In this document: positions 28,085-36,401 of the stretch, piece by piece
How the letters are laid out: each line of letters begins with the position of its first letter
How positions within the stretch are numbered: the stretch's first letter is position 1
NCBI RefSeq assembly: GCF_009834345.1
Contig: NZ_CP035042.1
Span: 4,588,001 to 4,652,000, forward strand
DNA: 64,000 nucleotides
Reading direction: 5' to 3'
From: Billgrantia tianxiuensis
Lineage (GTDB): Bacteria; Pseudomonadota; Gammaproteobacteria; Pseudomonadales; Halomonadaceae
The notes under the pieces: model-generated
Told to the model about the DNA's origin: nothing
The model's database searches: none
The model's input: the letters and a program-made list of their open reading frames with translations, nothing else
Position numbers and translations under genes: made by a program

Positions 28085-28588
28085 TCAACTCGTCGCCTCG
28101 ATGGCAGGCATCACCTCAACCACTTGCACGGGACATAGGGCGACACAGGCGCCACAACCGTTGCAGGCTTCGCTATCAACATCGGGCTCGGGAACGCGGA
28201 AGGCATTGAAGGAGAAGCGAATGGCGCCGACTTCACACACTTCACCGCAGCTCTTGCAATAGACGCCCTGCTCGCCCAGGCATCCATCTACGATACGAGC
28301 CGAAAGATTCCAGGGTGGGGAGTGCTCATTTCTCGAAAAAGCCGGCTCGGGGCAAGCCTCGGCACAGGCCCGGCAGAAGGTGCATTCCCCGCGAGAAAAA
28401 TCGACCTCGGGATAGCCGCCATCGCCCTGGCGGATGATCTGTGTCTCGCACGCCTTGAGACACTCGCCGCAGCGTGTGCAGTGTTCAATGAACGATGGCT
28501 CCGGTACGGCCCAAGGCGGGCGTATCGCCGGTTCATGCCGCACGCGCCCCTTCAACAGCGCACGACGCGAAGCATCTACAGCCGACAT
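28085..28588 (-). CDS. napF: NapF iron-sulphur protein
   Basis: 167-residue cytoplasmic ferredoxin-type protein with the three to four cysteine clusters of NapF: CTRCGECLKAC, CTFCRACAEACPEP, CKSCGEVCEVG and CNGCGACVALCPV. Implicated in NapA maturation or iron-sulphur assembly. The first motif region is preceded by the basic N-terminus SRRALLKGRVRHE. It follows napE by 117 bases. Confidence 0.92.
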   Translation of the reverse strand: MSAVDASRRALLKGRVRHEPAIRPPWAVPEPSFIEHCTRCGECLKACETQIIRQGDGGYPEVDFSRGECTFCRACAEACPEPAFSRNEHSPPWNLSARIVDGCLGEQGVYCKSCGEVCEVGAIRFSFNAFRVPEPDVDSEACNGCGACVALCPVQVVEVMPAIEATS

Positions 28589-28652
28589 GTTCTTCCCCAG
28601 TTTGCCTGTTGTTCGTATTGGGCTTCGAGTTAATCACGGTCAATTCGCTATT

Positions 28653-28668
28653 TCCTGATGCATCAGGA
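28653..28668. promoter_or_regulatory. 16-base perfect palindrome between napE and napF
   Basis: TCCTGATG immediately followed by its complement CATCAGGA, with no spacer. It does not match FNR (TTGAT-N4-ATCAA). It could be a regulator site for napF or a small cruciform; function unknown. Confidence 0.3.
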
Positions 28669-28705
28669 CCGGTAAGCGCTTGAGCTGGCTGGTTCCCTTT
28701 TTCCG

Positions 28706-28909
28706 CTATCCCGGCGGCCCGGGAGGGCCCGTAAATAGCTGTAACATCCACACCAGAAACCCGTAGCCTGCCACCACGATCACGGCCAGGATGGGAAACA
28801 ATACGCCCGCCAAAAAAAGAAATACGGCCAGCTCACGCCGTTTCTCCCGGGTCTCTTCCGGTGTATTCGGTTTTTGAGGTCGACGAGTTTTTTCGATTGA
28901 ATGATCCAT
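28706..28909 (-). CDS. napE: NapE membrane protein
   Basis: 67-residue small membrane protein: charged N-terminus with ETREKRRELAVFLFLAGVLFP, the NapE/TorE signature, then one hydrophobic helix and a GPPGPPG tail. First gene of the nap operon. ATG 28909 is favoured over the in-frame upstream start at 28960, which lacks the family pattern. No FNR-like box is visible upstream. Confidence 0.85.
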   Translation of the reverse strand: MDHSIEKTRRPQKPNTPEETREKRRELAVFLFLAGVLFPILAVIVVAGYGFLVWMLQLFTGPPGPPG

Positions 28910-29017
28910 AGGCAGCACCGAAGCGTGGCGTCTTGTACTACCGTAGGAAGCAATGGTCATTCATGCAAATTAACGACATGTTTCATTTGGTAGCCGCGCT
29001 CAATGAGGAGGAAACCA

Positions 29018-29527
29018 ATGAGAGGGACCATTCAGACTCGCGGTATCCTGATCACGATCGGCATCGCCGGATGCCTCGTCAGTGGCGCCGCCTGGGCGGA
29101 GTTCGATGCCGACGAGGTGCGAAGCGCCCTCTACGGCCTGCACACGCATCAGGCCGAGCTGGCCGAGCTGGCCAGGGAGCGCGCCGGGCGCGACGAGGTG
29201 GCCCAGTTGGCCAGCACCCTGGAGCGGGACCACGGGATTCTCGAAGAGTGGCTGGTGGAGGCGGACGATGGCCGCGACGCCCCCCCAGGCGAGCCGACAG
29301 GCGCCGTTCATGATCGCGACGCCTTCGACGCCTTGGCTGAGCTGGAGGGCGAAGCGTTCGACGCGGCCTTCCTGGCCTATCAGGTAGAGCTGCACACGGC
29401 GGCGATCGAGTATCTGGAACGCAACCGACCGCAGGGCGACGAACAGCTGGATGAATTCCACAACCATCTGTTCGTCACCCACGAGACGCTTCTGGTCAAT
29501 GGCGAGCTGGTCGACTCACTTCGCTAG
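29018..29527 (+). CDS. Exported DUF4142-like protein
   Basis: 169 residues with a signal peptide (ILITIGIAGCLVSGAAWA-EFDA) and a helical, acidic body rich in Glu, Ala and His (for example THQAELAELARERAG, VELHTAAIEYLERNR), resembling the DUF4142/ferritin-like group of exported proteins. Function unknown. GAGGAGG lies before ATG 29018. It is divergent from napE and convergent with aroQ, with no clear partner. Confidence 0.65.
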   Translation: MRGTIQTRGILITIGIAGCLVSGAAWAEFDADEVRSALYGLHTHQAELAELARERAGRDEVAQLASTLERDHGILEEWLVEADDGRDAPPGEPTGAVHDRDAFDALAELEGEAFDAAFLAYQVELHTAAIEYLERNRPQGDEQLDEFHNHLFVTHETLLVNGELVDSLR

Positions 29528-29548
29528 CGGGAAAACCCGTGGCGTGTT

Positions 29549-29567
29549 GCCCGCCTCGGCGGCGGGC
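29549..29567. terminator. Hairpin between convergent DUF4142-like gene and aroQ
   Basis: GCCCGCC-TCGGC-GGCGGGC, 7-base perfect arms, in the 47-base convergent gap. It could end transcription from either side; there is no clear T run. Confidence 0.5.
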
Positions 29568-29574
29568 GGATGGT

Positions 29575-30018
29575 TCAGGCGCGTTCGGCGGCGCGGATCA
29601 CGGCGTCCAGCGCGGCCAGGTAGCCCTGGCTGCCGAGCCCGGCGATAACGCCGTCGGCACGCAGCGAAACGTAGGAGTGGTGGCGGAAGCTCTCGCGCTT
29701 GTGCACGTTGGAGAGGTGCACCTCGATCACCTTGCCTTCGAAGGCGTTGAGCGCGTCGAGGATCGCCACCGAGGTGTGGGTGTAGGCGGCGGGATTGATG
29801 ACGATCGCCGCGGTGCCGTCTTCGCGCGCGGCATGGATGGCATCGATCAGCGCGCCCTCATGATTGCTCTGCAGCGCCTTGATATCCCAGCCGTTGACGG
29901 CGGCTTTCTCGTACAGCGCGTTGTTGATGTCGTTAAGGGTCTCGCTGCCGTAGATCTCCGGCTGGCGGGTACCCAGCAGGTTGAGGTTGGGGCCGTGCAG
30001 GATCAGTACCTTGTTCAT
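29575..30018 (-). CDS. aroQ: Type II 3-dehydroquinate dehydratase
   Basis: 147-residue type II dehydroquinase. Signature [15 protein letters not shown] (catalytic Arg and Tyr), [19 protein letters not shown] and [17 protein letters not shown] are all present. It interconverts 3-dehydroquinate and 3-dehydroshikimate; in this window it could serve both biosynthesis and quinate breakdown with quiC. It is not next to accBC here. The upstream spacer to glnE holds a short tandem repeat. Confidence 0.95.
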   Translation of the reverse strand: MNKVLILHGPNLNLLGTRQPEIYGSETLNDINNALYEKAAVNGWDIKALQSNHEGALIDAIHAAREDGTAAIVINPAAYTHTSVAILDALNAFEGKVIEVHLSNVHKRESFRHHSYVSLRADGVIAGLGSQGYLAALDAVIRAAERA

Positions 30019-30028
30019 CGCTTTTTCT

Positions 30029-30072
30029 CTCGTGAACTGACTCGTGAACTGAAGCGGGTGCTCGTGAACTTA
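30029..30072. repeat. Short repeat CTCGTGAACTGA
   Basis: Two tandem copies of CTCGTGAACTGA (30029-30040, 30041-30052) and a third, CTCGTGAACTTA, at 30061-30072, just upstream of aroQ. Three perfect copies of the 10-base core CTCGTGAACT. Could be slippage or tandem regulator half-sites. Confidence 0.6.
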
Positions 30073-30100
30073 GGCGGGGGTTGCCGCCGGGGCCAGGGAT

Positions 30101-33082
30101 TCATGCCGGCGGCTCCAGCAGGCGCTGCCAGGCCTCGATGACCGCCTGGCGATGGCTGTGGAATTCAGCATCGCGGCCGCGGGCGGCATCGCGGGTCAGC
30201 GAGGCGCGATGGGCGGCGCTGCGCAGGGCCAGGTAGGCTTCGCGCAAGCGCTGGCACTCCTCGGCAGGCAGACGGCCGGTACTTTCGAGGGTCTCGAGAA
30301 TCCGCATGTTGTCGCTCCACTGGAGCAGTTCGGGGGTTTCGTGCCCCATGGAAAGCACCGCGAACTGGCACAGGAACTCGATGTCGACCATGCCGCCGGG
30401 GTCATGCTTGAGATCGAACTCCCCCTCCCCGGCCTTGCCGCCAAGATGCTCGCGCATCTTGCGGCGCATCTTCACTACCTCCTCGCGCAGTGCCTCGCGC
30501 TCACGCTCGCCCCCGAGGATCTCGCGCCTCACGGCCTCGAAGCCCTGCGCCAGGCGGGCATGGCCCGCCACCACCCGGGCACGCACCAGTGCCTGGTGCT
30601 CCCAGGTCCAGGCCTCGCGGCGCTGATAGTCGGCGAAGGCGTCGAGGGTAGAGACCAGCAGGCCGGCATTGCCCGAGGGGCGCAGGCGCATGTCCACTTC
30701 GTAGAGCGTGCCGGCCGGGGTCACTGCCGTCAGCAGGTGAATGATGCGCTGGCCCAGGCGGGTGAAGAAGACCGGCGTGTCGATGGGCCGCGCCCCGTCG
30801 GTTTCGCCCTGGGAATCGGCATCGTGAATGAATACCAGGTCGAGATCGGAGCCGTAGCCCAGTTCGATGCCACCCAGCTTGCCGTAGCCGACGATCAGGA
30901 ACTCAGGCTCGGCCCCGGCGCGCGAGCCATCGCGACGCAGCGGGTAGCCATGCTTGCGCACCAAGTGACGCCAGGCCATGGCCAGCACCGCCTCGAGCAG
31001 CACCTCGGCGATGTAGGTGAGATAGTCGCTGACCTTCATCAGATGCCGGGTGCCAGCGATGTCGGACGCCGCGACGCGCAGCACATGGGCGTGCTTGAAC
31101 ACCCGCAGCGCTTCGAGATGGGCTTCCTCATCGTCCTCGGGAATGCGCCCCAGCGCCTGGCGCAGCTCGTCGGCCAGGCGCGACTTGTCGGCGGGTGTGT
31201 AGAGCGTGTCCGGCGTCAGCAGCTCGTCGAGCAGGATGGGGTAGCGTGCCAATTGCTCGGCGATCCAGGGGCTGGAACCGCACAGCCCCATCAGGTGGCT
31301 CAGCGCTTCGGGATTCTCGCGCAGCAGTGCCAGGTAGGCGGTACGCCGCAGCACCGCTTCGATCAGCGGCAGCACGCGCTCGAGTGCGGTGTCAGGGGTA
31401 TCGCTTGCCGCCACGGCATCGAGCAGCAGCGGCATCAGCGCCTCCAGGCGGTCGAAGCCGATGCGCTGCATCGACTGTACCTGGCGCGACTGGCGCAGGG
31501 TCGTCAGCCGGCGCAGCGCCGTCTCGGCTTGGACGAATCCCGCCTCGGACAGCATGTCCTGCGCCTCTGCCGATTCGAGTTCGCCGCACCACAAGGAGCG
31601 CCAGTCATTGAGCGACAGGCTGTCTTCGGCCCGGCCTTCGCCAGCCTCCTCGAGTTCTTCCTCGGGATCGGCGATCACCGCATCGAAGTGCTGACGCACC
31701 CGCACGCGCACCTCCTCGAGCCTGGCCATGACCGCCGGCCAGTCCTCCATGTTCAGTGCCAGGGCAACACGCTCCCGGTCGAGATCTTCGTCGGGCAGGC
31801 TCTGGGTCTGGCGGTCTTCCAGTGCCTGCAGCGCATGCTCCAGGTCACGCAGGAAGACGTAATCGGGCTCGAGTTCGTCGACTACCTCTTGCGGCAGCAG
31901 ACCAAGCGCCGGCAAGCGTGACAGGGCGGTGCGCAGCGAAGCGACCTGCAGCTCGGTGTCGCGCCCGCCACGGATCAGCTGGAAGGCCTGCACCACGAAC
32001 TCCACCTCGCGGATGCCCCCCGGGCCGAGCTTGATGTTGGCCTGCATGCCACGGCGCTTCACTTCACGGTTGATCAGCGCCTTCATCTCGCGCAACGACT
32101 CGATGGCGCCGAAATCGAGGTACTTGCGATAGACGAAGGGCCGCAGGTGGCCGAGCAGCTCGACTCCGGCCCCGAGGTCGCCAGCCACCGGGCGAGCCTT
32201 GAGCATGGCGTAGCGCTCCCACTCCCGTCCCTGGTCCTGATAGTAAGCGGCCAGTGAGCTGAAGCTACCCACCAGCGGCCCGCCGTCACCCAGCGGACGC
32301 AGGCGCATGTCGACGCGAAAGGCGAAGCCGTCGGCGGTCACCGCATCCAGCGCGGCGATCAGCTTCTGTCCCAGCTTGGTGAAATACTCCTGATGCTCGA
32401 GCGACGTGCGTCCGCCCTCGGTGTCGCCCTTCTCGGGGTAGGCGAAGATCAGGTCGATGTCCGAGGAGAGATTGAGTTCGCCGGCGCCGAGCTTGCCCAT
32501 TCCCAGCACCACCAGGCGCTGTTCGCTGCCATCGGCGCGCGGCGCCGGACGCCCCCAACGTGGCTCGAAATGGCGCTCGAGCCAGCCCAGCGCCCCCTCG
32601 AGACAAGCCTCGGCCAGCCGCGACACCGCCGCCGCCGTGGCCCACATGTCGATGCCGGGCGGGCGGGTCAGGTCGCGCCACACGATGCCCAGCATGCGCG
32701 CCCGACGGAAGCGCCGCAGGGCGGCATGCAGGCCCGCCTCGTCCTCGACGCTCTCCAGCCGTTCGGCCAGCCAGGCAGCCAGGGTATCGGCTGAGGGAAC
32801 GACATCCAGCTCACCACTGGCATCGAGATGCTGCAGCCAGTCGGGGTAGCGCACCAGCGTATCGCCGGCGAAGTCGGAGATGGCCATGACACGGGCCAAC
32901 TGGCTGCGGCGCTGCGGGGCGAGGCCCAGCCAGTTCTCCGAGGGCAGCTCCTGACCGGTCATTTCGGCCACGTTGTCGGCCCGCGCCAGACTCTCGTTCA
33001 AGCGCTGCCACACTCTCTCCAAGGCAGGCAACAGCGCATGGGGGAGCTCGTCGGCGGGCAGGAAGTCATCGGGTAGAGGCAT
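30101..33082 (-). CDS. glnE: Glutamine synthetase adenylyltransferase/deadenylylase
   Basis: 993-residue GlnE with two nucleotidyltransferase domains separated by linkers. Each half carries the G-S-D-x-D motif: ELNLSSDIDLIFAY in the N-terminal deadenylylase and GYGSDLDLVFIHD in the C-terminal adenylylase. It modifies glutamine synthetase in response to PII status. ATG 33082 (MPLPDDF) is preferred over 33118. Intact frame. Confidence 0.95.
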   Translation of the reverse strand: MPLPDDFLPADELPHALLPALERVWQRLNESLARADNVAEMTGQELPSENWLGLAPQRRSQLARVMAISDFAGDTLVRYPDWLQHLDASGELDVVPSADTLAAWLAERLESVEDEAGLHAALRRFRRARMLGIVWRDLTRPPGIDMWATAAAVSRLAEACLEGALGWLERHFEPRWGRPAPRADGSEQRLVVLGMGKLGAGELNLSSDIDLIFAYPEKGDTEGGRTSLEHQEYFTKLGQKLIAALDAVTADGFAFRVDMRLRPLGDGGPLVGSFSSLAAYYQDQGREWERYAMLKARPVAGDLGAGVELLGHLRPFVYRKYLDFGAIESLREMKALINREVKRRGMQANIKLGPGGIREVEFVVQAFQLIRGGRDTELQVASLRTALSRLPALGLLPQEVVDELEPDYVFLRDLEHALQALEDRQTQSLPDEDLDRERVALALNMEDWPAVMARLEEVRVRVRQHFDAVIADPEEELEEAGEGRAEDSLSLNDWRSLWCGELESAEAQDMLSEAGFVQAETALRRLTTLRQSRQVQSMQRIGFDRLEALMPLLLDAVAASDTPDTALERVLPLIEAVLRRTAYLALLRENPEALSHLMGLCGSSPWIAEQLARYPILLDELLTPDTLYTPADKSRLADELRQALGRIPEDDEEAHLEALRVFKHAHVLRVAASDIAGTRHLMKVSDYLTYIAEVLLEAVLAMAWRHLVRKHGYPLRRDGSRAGAEPEFLIVGYGKLGGIELGYGSDLDLVFIHDADSQGETDGARPIDTPVFFTRLGQRIIHLLTAVTPAGTLYEVDMRLRPSGNAGLLVSTLDAFADYQRREAWTWEHQALVRARVVAGHARLAQGFEAVRREILGGEREREALREEVVKMRRKMREHLGGKAGEGEFDLKHDPGGMVDIEFLCQFAVLSMGHETPELLQWSDNMRILETLESTGRLPAEECQRLREAYLALRSAAHRASLTRDAARGRDAEFHSHRQAVIEAWQRLLEPPA

Positions 33083-33156
33083 GGCAACGCCTTGTCGCAG
33101 CTGGGTTGCCCCCAGCATAACGAAGGGTCAACGCCGCGGCACCCCGCTTGACGCGG

Positions 33157-33528
33157 TCAGCCGAAGAATTTTTGCCAGGCCAGCAGGCCCCAGGTCAGGC
33201 CGGCCGCGACCAGGGCCAGCATCACCGCCGCCGAACCGATGTCCTTGGCCCGCCCCGACAGCTCGTGGTGCTCGGTGCCGATGCGATCCACCACGCTCTC
33301 GATGGCGCTGTTGATCAGCTCCACGGTCAGGACCAGCAGGCAACTGCCCAGTAGCAGGATCCACTCCACCGGCCCCGAGCCGATCCACCAGGCCAGCGGC
33401 AGCAGCGGTACGCAGAGGGCCAGCTCCTGGCGGAATGCCGTCTCGTGGCGAAAGGCGAATTTGAGTCCCCTGAGCGAATATCCCGTGGCATCGATGAGAT
33501 GGCGCCATCCGGTACGTGCGGGTTTCAT
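33157..33528 (-). CDS. dgkA: Diacylglycerol kinase
   Basis: 123-residue integral membrane kinase of the DgkA family, three membrane segments and the signature VELINSAIESVVDRIG. Recycles diacylglycerol to phosphatidic acid in the inner membrane. AAGGATAG precedes the ATG. Lies between dacB and glnE on the same strand. Confidence 0.93.
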   Translation of the reverse strand: MKPARTGWRHLIDATGYSLRGLKFAFRHETAFRQELALCVPLLPLAWWIGSGPVEWILLLGSCLLVLTVELINSAIESVVDRIGTEHHELSGRAKDIGSAAVMLALVAAGLTWGLLAWQKFFG

Positions 33529-33568
33529 CGTATCGCTATCCTTGACTTGCCTGGCGGAGTGGGTGACT

Positions 33569-35032
33569 TCAATGCGCCTCGATCATGCGCTCGAGATCCT
33601 GGGCGAGCGGATCCAGCACCTGAGCCCAGTTGAGCCAAGGCGTGGATGCGGTGCCGTTGACCAGTACCGTGAACACACCCCAGCGCCCGGAGCGGGTACG
33701 GAAGTAGCCGCTGACGGCGCGCACGGCGTAAGGCTGGTTGAGCGTGCCGGTCTTGAGCATGATGTGATCCTGGAACAGCGGCGAGCCGCGGCGGATGAAA
33801 CGGGCGACCCCGTTGGACGGCGACTGGAAGCTGGCGACGAAGCTGGGAAACAGCGACGAGCGGTGGAACATGCTTTCCAGCAATACATTGGCACCGCGGG
33901 CCGAGGTGCGGTTCTCGGTGGTCAGCCCGCTGCCGCTGAGCATGACCACCGGACCATGATCGGGCAAGCCGGCCACGTAGTCCTGGATCGCTTCGCCTGC
34001 CTGCAGCAGGCTCGCCCTGGGCGTATCGACCAGGTTGAGCGCCAGCACATCGGCCATGAAGTTGTTGGAGTAGTTCATGACCTGCAACAACAGCTCCTGC
34101 AGCGGCTTGCCTTCCACTTGCGCCAGGTTGCGGGCGGAGGCAGGCGGCGCCTCGATGCTGGTGGCATAGCCCTGTCCCACCGCGATGCCGGCCTGCTCGA
34201 GCATCGCCAGCAGGGTACGCGCGGTCTGGCGGGCGGGATCGCCGCTGGCACGATAGACATCACGCGGCGCGGCGTCGCGCGCGATGTGACCGCGCAGCAG
34301 CATCACGTCGCCCTCTTCACGGGTGACGCGCTCGGCGCTGAACTCGGTGCCGCTCCCGGCCGCGCGCGTTTCGACCTGGTTGTCGATGCCCAGGATCAGC
34401 GACTGGCTGTCGCAGCTGGTGATTCGCGCCGGCTCGCCGATGGCCGCGCCCGGTGCTACGTTGACACACCAGTTGCCGTGGTTGACACCAGCCGACGACA
34501 GCAGCGCGCTGTAGCTGTTAGCGGTGCGCGACTGGGCTTCGCAGCGGTCGGTGGTGATACATTCCACCGGGCCGAAGCGCCACTGGCTGACCACCAGCCG
34601 CCCCTCTATCTCGCGCACGCCGGCCTGGTGCAGCCGCTGCGCCAATCGCCATAGATCCTCGCTGGCCAGCGCCGGGTCGCCGCCGCCGTCGAGTATCAGG
34701 TCACCACGCAGCACGCCGTTGCCATCGAGTTCGGCGGCGCTGACCAGCTTCGTGGTGAAGCGATGCTGAGGGCCCCAGCGGTCGAGTGCCGCCGCAGCCA
34801 GGTAGGCCTTGGACACCGAGGCCGGCGACAGCTGGAGTTCCGGCTCGATGGCGCCCAGCGCCTCGCCGGAACGCCCGCCGTCGCCCAGCAGCCGGGCCTC
34901 GGCGCTGATACGAAAGCCTCGCTCGGTCATTTTCTCCAGCTCGGGGAAGCCAGCTCCCGAAGCGGCGAGGGGCAGCAGCAAGCCGCAGAAGAGAGCCAGG
35001 CAGCGCAGCCTGGCAGTCACGCTTGACATCAT
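33569..35032 (-). CDS. dacB: D-alanyl-D-alanine carboxypeptidase/endopeptidase (PBP4)
   Basis: 487-residue class C penicillin-binding protein. Signal peptide (LRCLALFCGLLLPLAASGA). Catalytic motifs: S-x-x-K in ASVSKAY, S-x-N in YSNNFMAD and K-T-G in LKTGTLNQPY. Trims peptidoglycan peptides in the periplasm. The second in-frame ATG (35032) has a GGAA-type site; the first (35047) has none. Ends 40 bases before dgkA. Confidence 0.92.
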   Translation of the reverse strand: MMSSVTARLRCLALFCGLLLPLAASGAGFPELEKMTERGFRISAEARLLGDGGRSGEALGAIEPELQLSPASVSKAYLAAAALDRWGPQHRFTTKLVSAAELDGNGVLRGDLILDGGGDPALASEDLWRLAQRLHQAGVREIEGRLVVSQWRFGPVECITTDRCEAQSRTANSYSALLSSAGVNHGNWCVNVAPGAAIGEPARITSCDSQSLILGIDNQVETRAAGSGTEFSAERVTREEGDVMLLRGHIARDAAPRDVYRASGDPARQTARTLLAMLEQAGIAVGQGYATSIEAPPASARNLAQVEGKPLQELLLQVMNYSNNFMADVLALNLVDTPRASLLQAGEAIQDYVAGLPDHGPVVMLSGSGLTTENRTSARGANVLLESMFHRSSLFPSFVASFQSPSNGVARFIRRGSPLFQDHIMLKTGTLNQPYAVRAVSGYFRTRSGRWGVFTVLVNGTASTPWLNWAQVLDPLAQDLERMIEAH

Positions 35033-35066
35033 TTCAATCAGTTCCATCGGCGCCGGAAGCGCCAGT

Positions 35067-35396
35067 TCAATGGGCGGAGACGCGCGAAAAAAGCTGGATC
35101 ACCACCACCCCGGTCACGATCAGGCCGATACCCAGCACCGCCGGCGGGTCGGGACGCTGCCCGTATGCCAGTACGCCGACCAGGGCCACCAGTACGATAC
35201 CCAGCCCGGCCCAGATCGCATAGGCGATGCCCACCGGAATGGTGCGCAGCACCAGCGACAGCATGTAGAAGGCAATCACATAACCTGCAACCACCACCAG
35301 GCTGGGACCGGGGCGGGTAAAACCGTCGGTGGCTTTTAACGCACTGGTTGCCACCACTTCCGCCACGATCGCCAGTGCCAAGTAGACGAATGCCAT
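35067..35396 (-). CDS. Small multidrug resistance family exporter
   Basis: 109-residue SMR protein with four helices. The proton/drug-coupling glutamate is Glu13 (IVAEVVATSALK), and helix 3 has GIAYAIWAGLGIVLV, typical of EmrE/QacE rather than Gdx. Exports cationic compounds by proton antiport. It starts within the stop of the upstream methyltransferase gene (TGATG), so the two are coupled. Confidence 0.9.
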   Translation of the reverse strand: MAFVYLALAIVAEVVATSALKATDGFTRPGPSLVVVAGYVIAFYMLSLVLRTIPVGIAYAIWAGLGIVLVALVGVLAYGQRPDPPAVLGIGLIVTGVVVIQLFSRVSAH

Positions 35397-36109
35397 CAGC
35401 GCTCCTCCGTCAGGGGGCCAGGGACGAGCTCCGGGGCATGCGGTAGGTCCGCCTGCAAACGCCAGAGCGATTGACCGCTGGCATGGTACTTCCGTTCAAA
35501 CGGCGTCAGGAAGTGGCCGGCCGGCTCCCAGGGCTCGACCAGGGCAACCGTGCCGGTGACCTGCTCCAGCGCCTGGGCGAACTCCTCCACGTAGAGCCGC
35601 CAGTTCGAGCGCAGCTCCAGCCGCCCACCCAGCGCCAGGATGACCGGCAGCACCGGGTGACCGTGCCAGCGCTGCTTGAGATGCGCCGACTTGGGGTAGG
35701 GGTTGGGATAGAGCAGGTAATGCCGCGCTGGCTGCCAGCCGGCGGCCAGCGCCAGGCGCCAGAAATCGACCAGATCGGCACGCACCAACAAGGCATTTTC
35801 GGCCAGCGCGCCGTGATCGCGCGAGAGCCGATCGGCACTGCGATCCACGCCGATGACCAAATGATCCTCGTAACGCGCCGCCAGCTGGCGAGTGGAGAGC
35901 CCTACACCGCAGCCGGCATCGAGGATCAAAGGGCTTTGCCCTCTGCCGCTGCGGCTCTCGTACCAGTCCTGAGCCTGTGCGAACGCCTCGCGGGTATGCT
36001 CGGCCACGGGCTTGCGCAGAGGATACCGCAAGGCGCGCTCGACGCGGCGCGCGACGTCCCGGTGCGGGCCGAGCTGGTTGGTCGCGATAGTGCGGGAAGT
36101 GGCTTGCAT
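35396..36109 (-). CDS. TrmB-like SAM-dependent methyltransferase
   Basis: About 237 residues. SAM-binding motif ILDAGCGVGLSTRQLA, acidic loop VIGVDRSADRL, and the PNPYPKSAHLKQRWHGHP block corresponding to the PDPWPKKRH region of tRNA (guanine-46-N7) methyltransferases. It is divergent from canonical TrmB and may be a paralogue. Start is uncertain: ATG 36109 is used, but in-frame ATG 36142 and GTG 36217 exist, the latter within the attenuator-like element upstream. Overlaps the SMR gene start. Confidence 0.78.
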   Translation of the reverse strand: MQATSRTIATNQLGPHRDVARRVERALRYPLRKPVAEHTREAFAQAQDWYESRSGRGQSPLILDAGCGVGLSTRQLAARYEDHLVIGVDRSADRLSRDHGALAENALLVRADLVDFWRLALAAGWQPARHYLLYPNPYPKSAHLKQRWHGHPVLPVILALGGRLELRSNWRLYVEEFAQALEQVTGTVALVEPWEPAGHFLTPFERKYHASGQSLWRLQADLPHAPELVPGPLTEER

Positions 36110-36173
36110 GGCAATCGGTTCGGCTGCTGACGAACTGGCCATTCTAGCAGCCATGGCGCGGCAGGTGAGGAGC

Positions 36174-36235
36174 GAAAAAAAGGCGCCCCCTATGAAAGGA
36201 AGCGCCCACATACCCACTCGTATGACTCAAACAGC
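36174..36235 (-). ncRNA. Short terminated transcript (small RNA or attenuator leader)
   Basis: A minus-strand promoter at 36242-36270 predicts a start near 36235. About 30 bases later the RNA forms a 9-base stem (GGCGCTTCC with GGGGGCGCC, two G-U pairs, 7-base loop) ending in seven Ts (36175-36181), a textbook intrinsic terminator. The product would be about 60 nt. Either a small RNA or a leader whose terminator controls readthrough into the methyltransferase-SMR-dacB genes. No known family recognised. Confidence 0.5.
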
Positions 36236-36241
36236 AGCGCT

Positions 36242-36270
36242 AGCATAGCGCTTCCGGCACCCAGTTTCAA
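36242..36270 (-). promoter_or_regulatory. Sigma-70 promoter
   Basis: On the minus strand TTGAAA (36270-36265), 17-base spacer, TATGCT (36247-36242). Five and four matches to consensus with ideal spacing. It points toward the terminated leader at 36174-36235 and the methyltransferase gene. Confidence 0.6.
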
Positions 36271-36401
36271 ACGTATGTTTTATGCTTGCCAGCCAGAAGT
36301 TGCGGCGCACGCCCATGACGGCGTCCCGAGGCGAGTGATATGATCGTCTCCCTTATATCTACATTACCGACTCGCACGAACAGCATAACGAGGACAGCGG
36401 C
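36271..36401. promoter_or_regulatory. Upstream region of fabY
   Basis: Non-coding. A possible plus-strand promoter is ATGACG (36315-36320), 18 bases, TATGAT (36339-36344), placing the start about 50 bases before the fabY TTG. GAGGA at 36391-36395 is the probable ribosome site. Nothing else recognised. Confidence 0.35.

Noticed and set aside
28910..29017. FNR or NarL site before the nap operon
   Set aside because: No TTGAT-N4-ATCAA and no convincing heptamer pair could be found in this gap.
30152..31921. 589-codon open frame on the plus strand
   Set aside because: Antisense to glnE, whose motifs are intact. Stop-free antisense frames are expected at this base composition.
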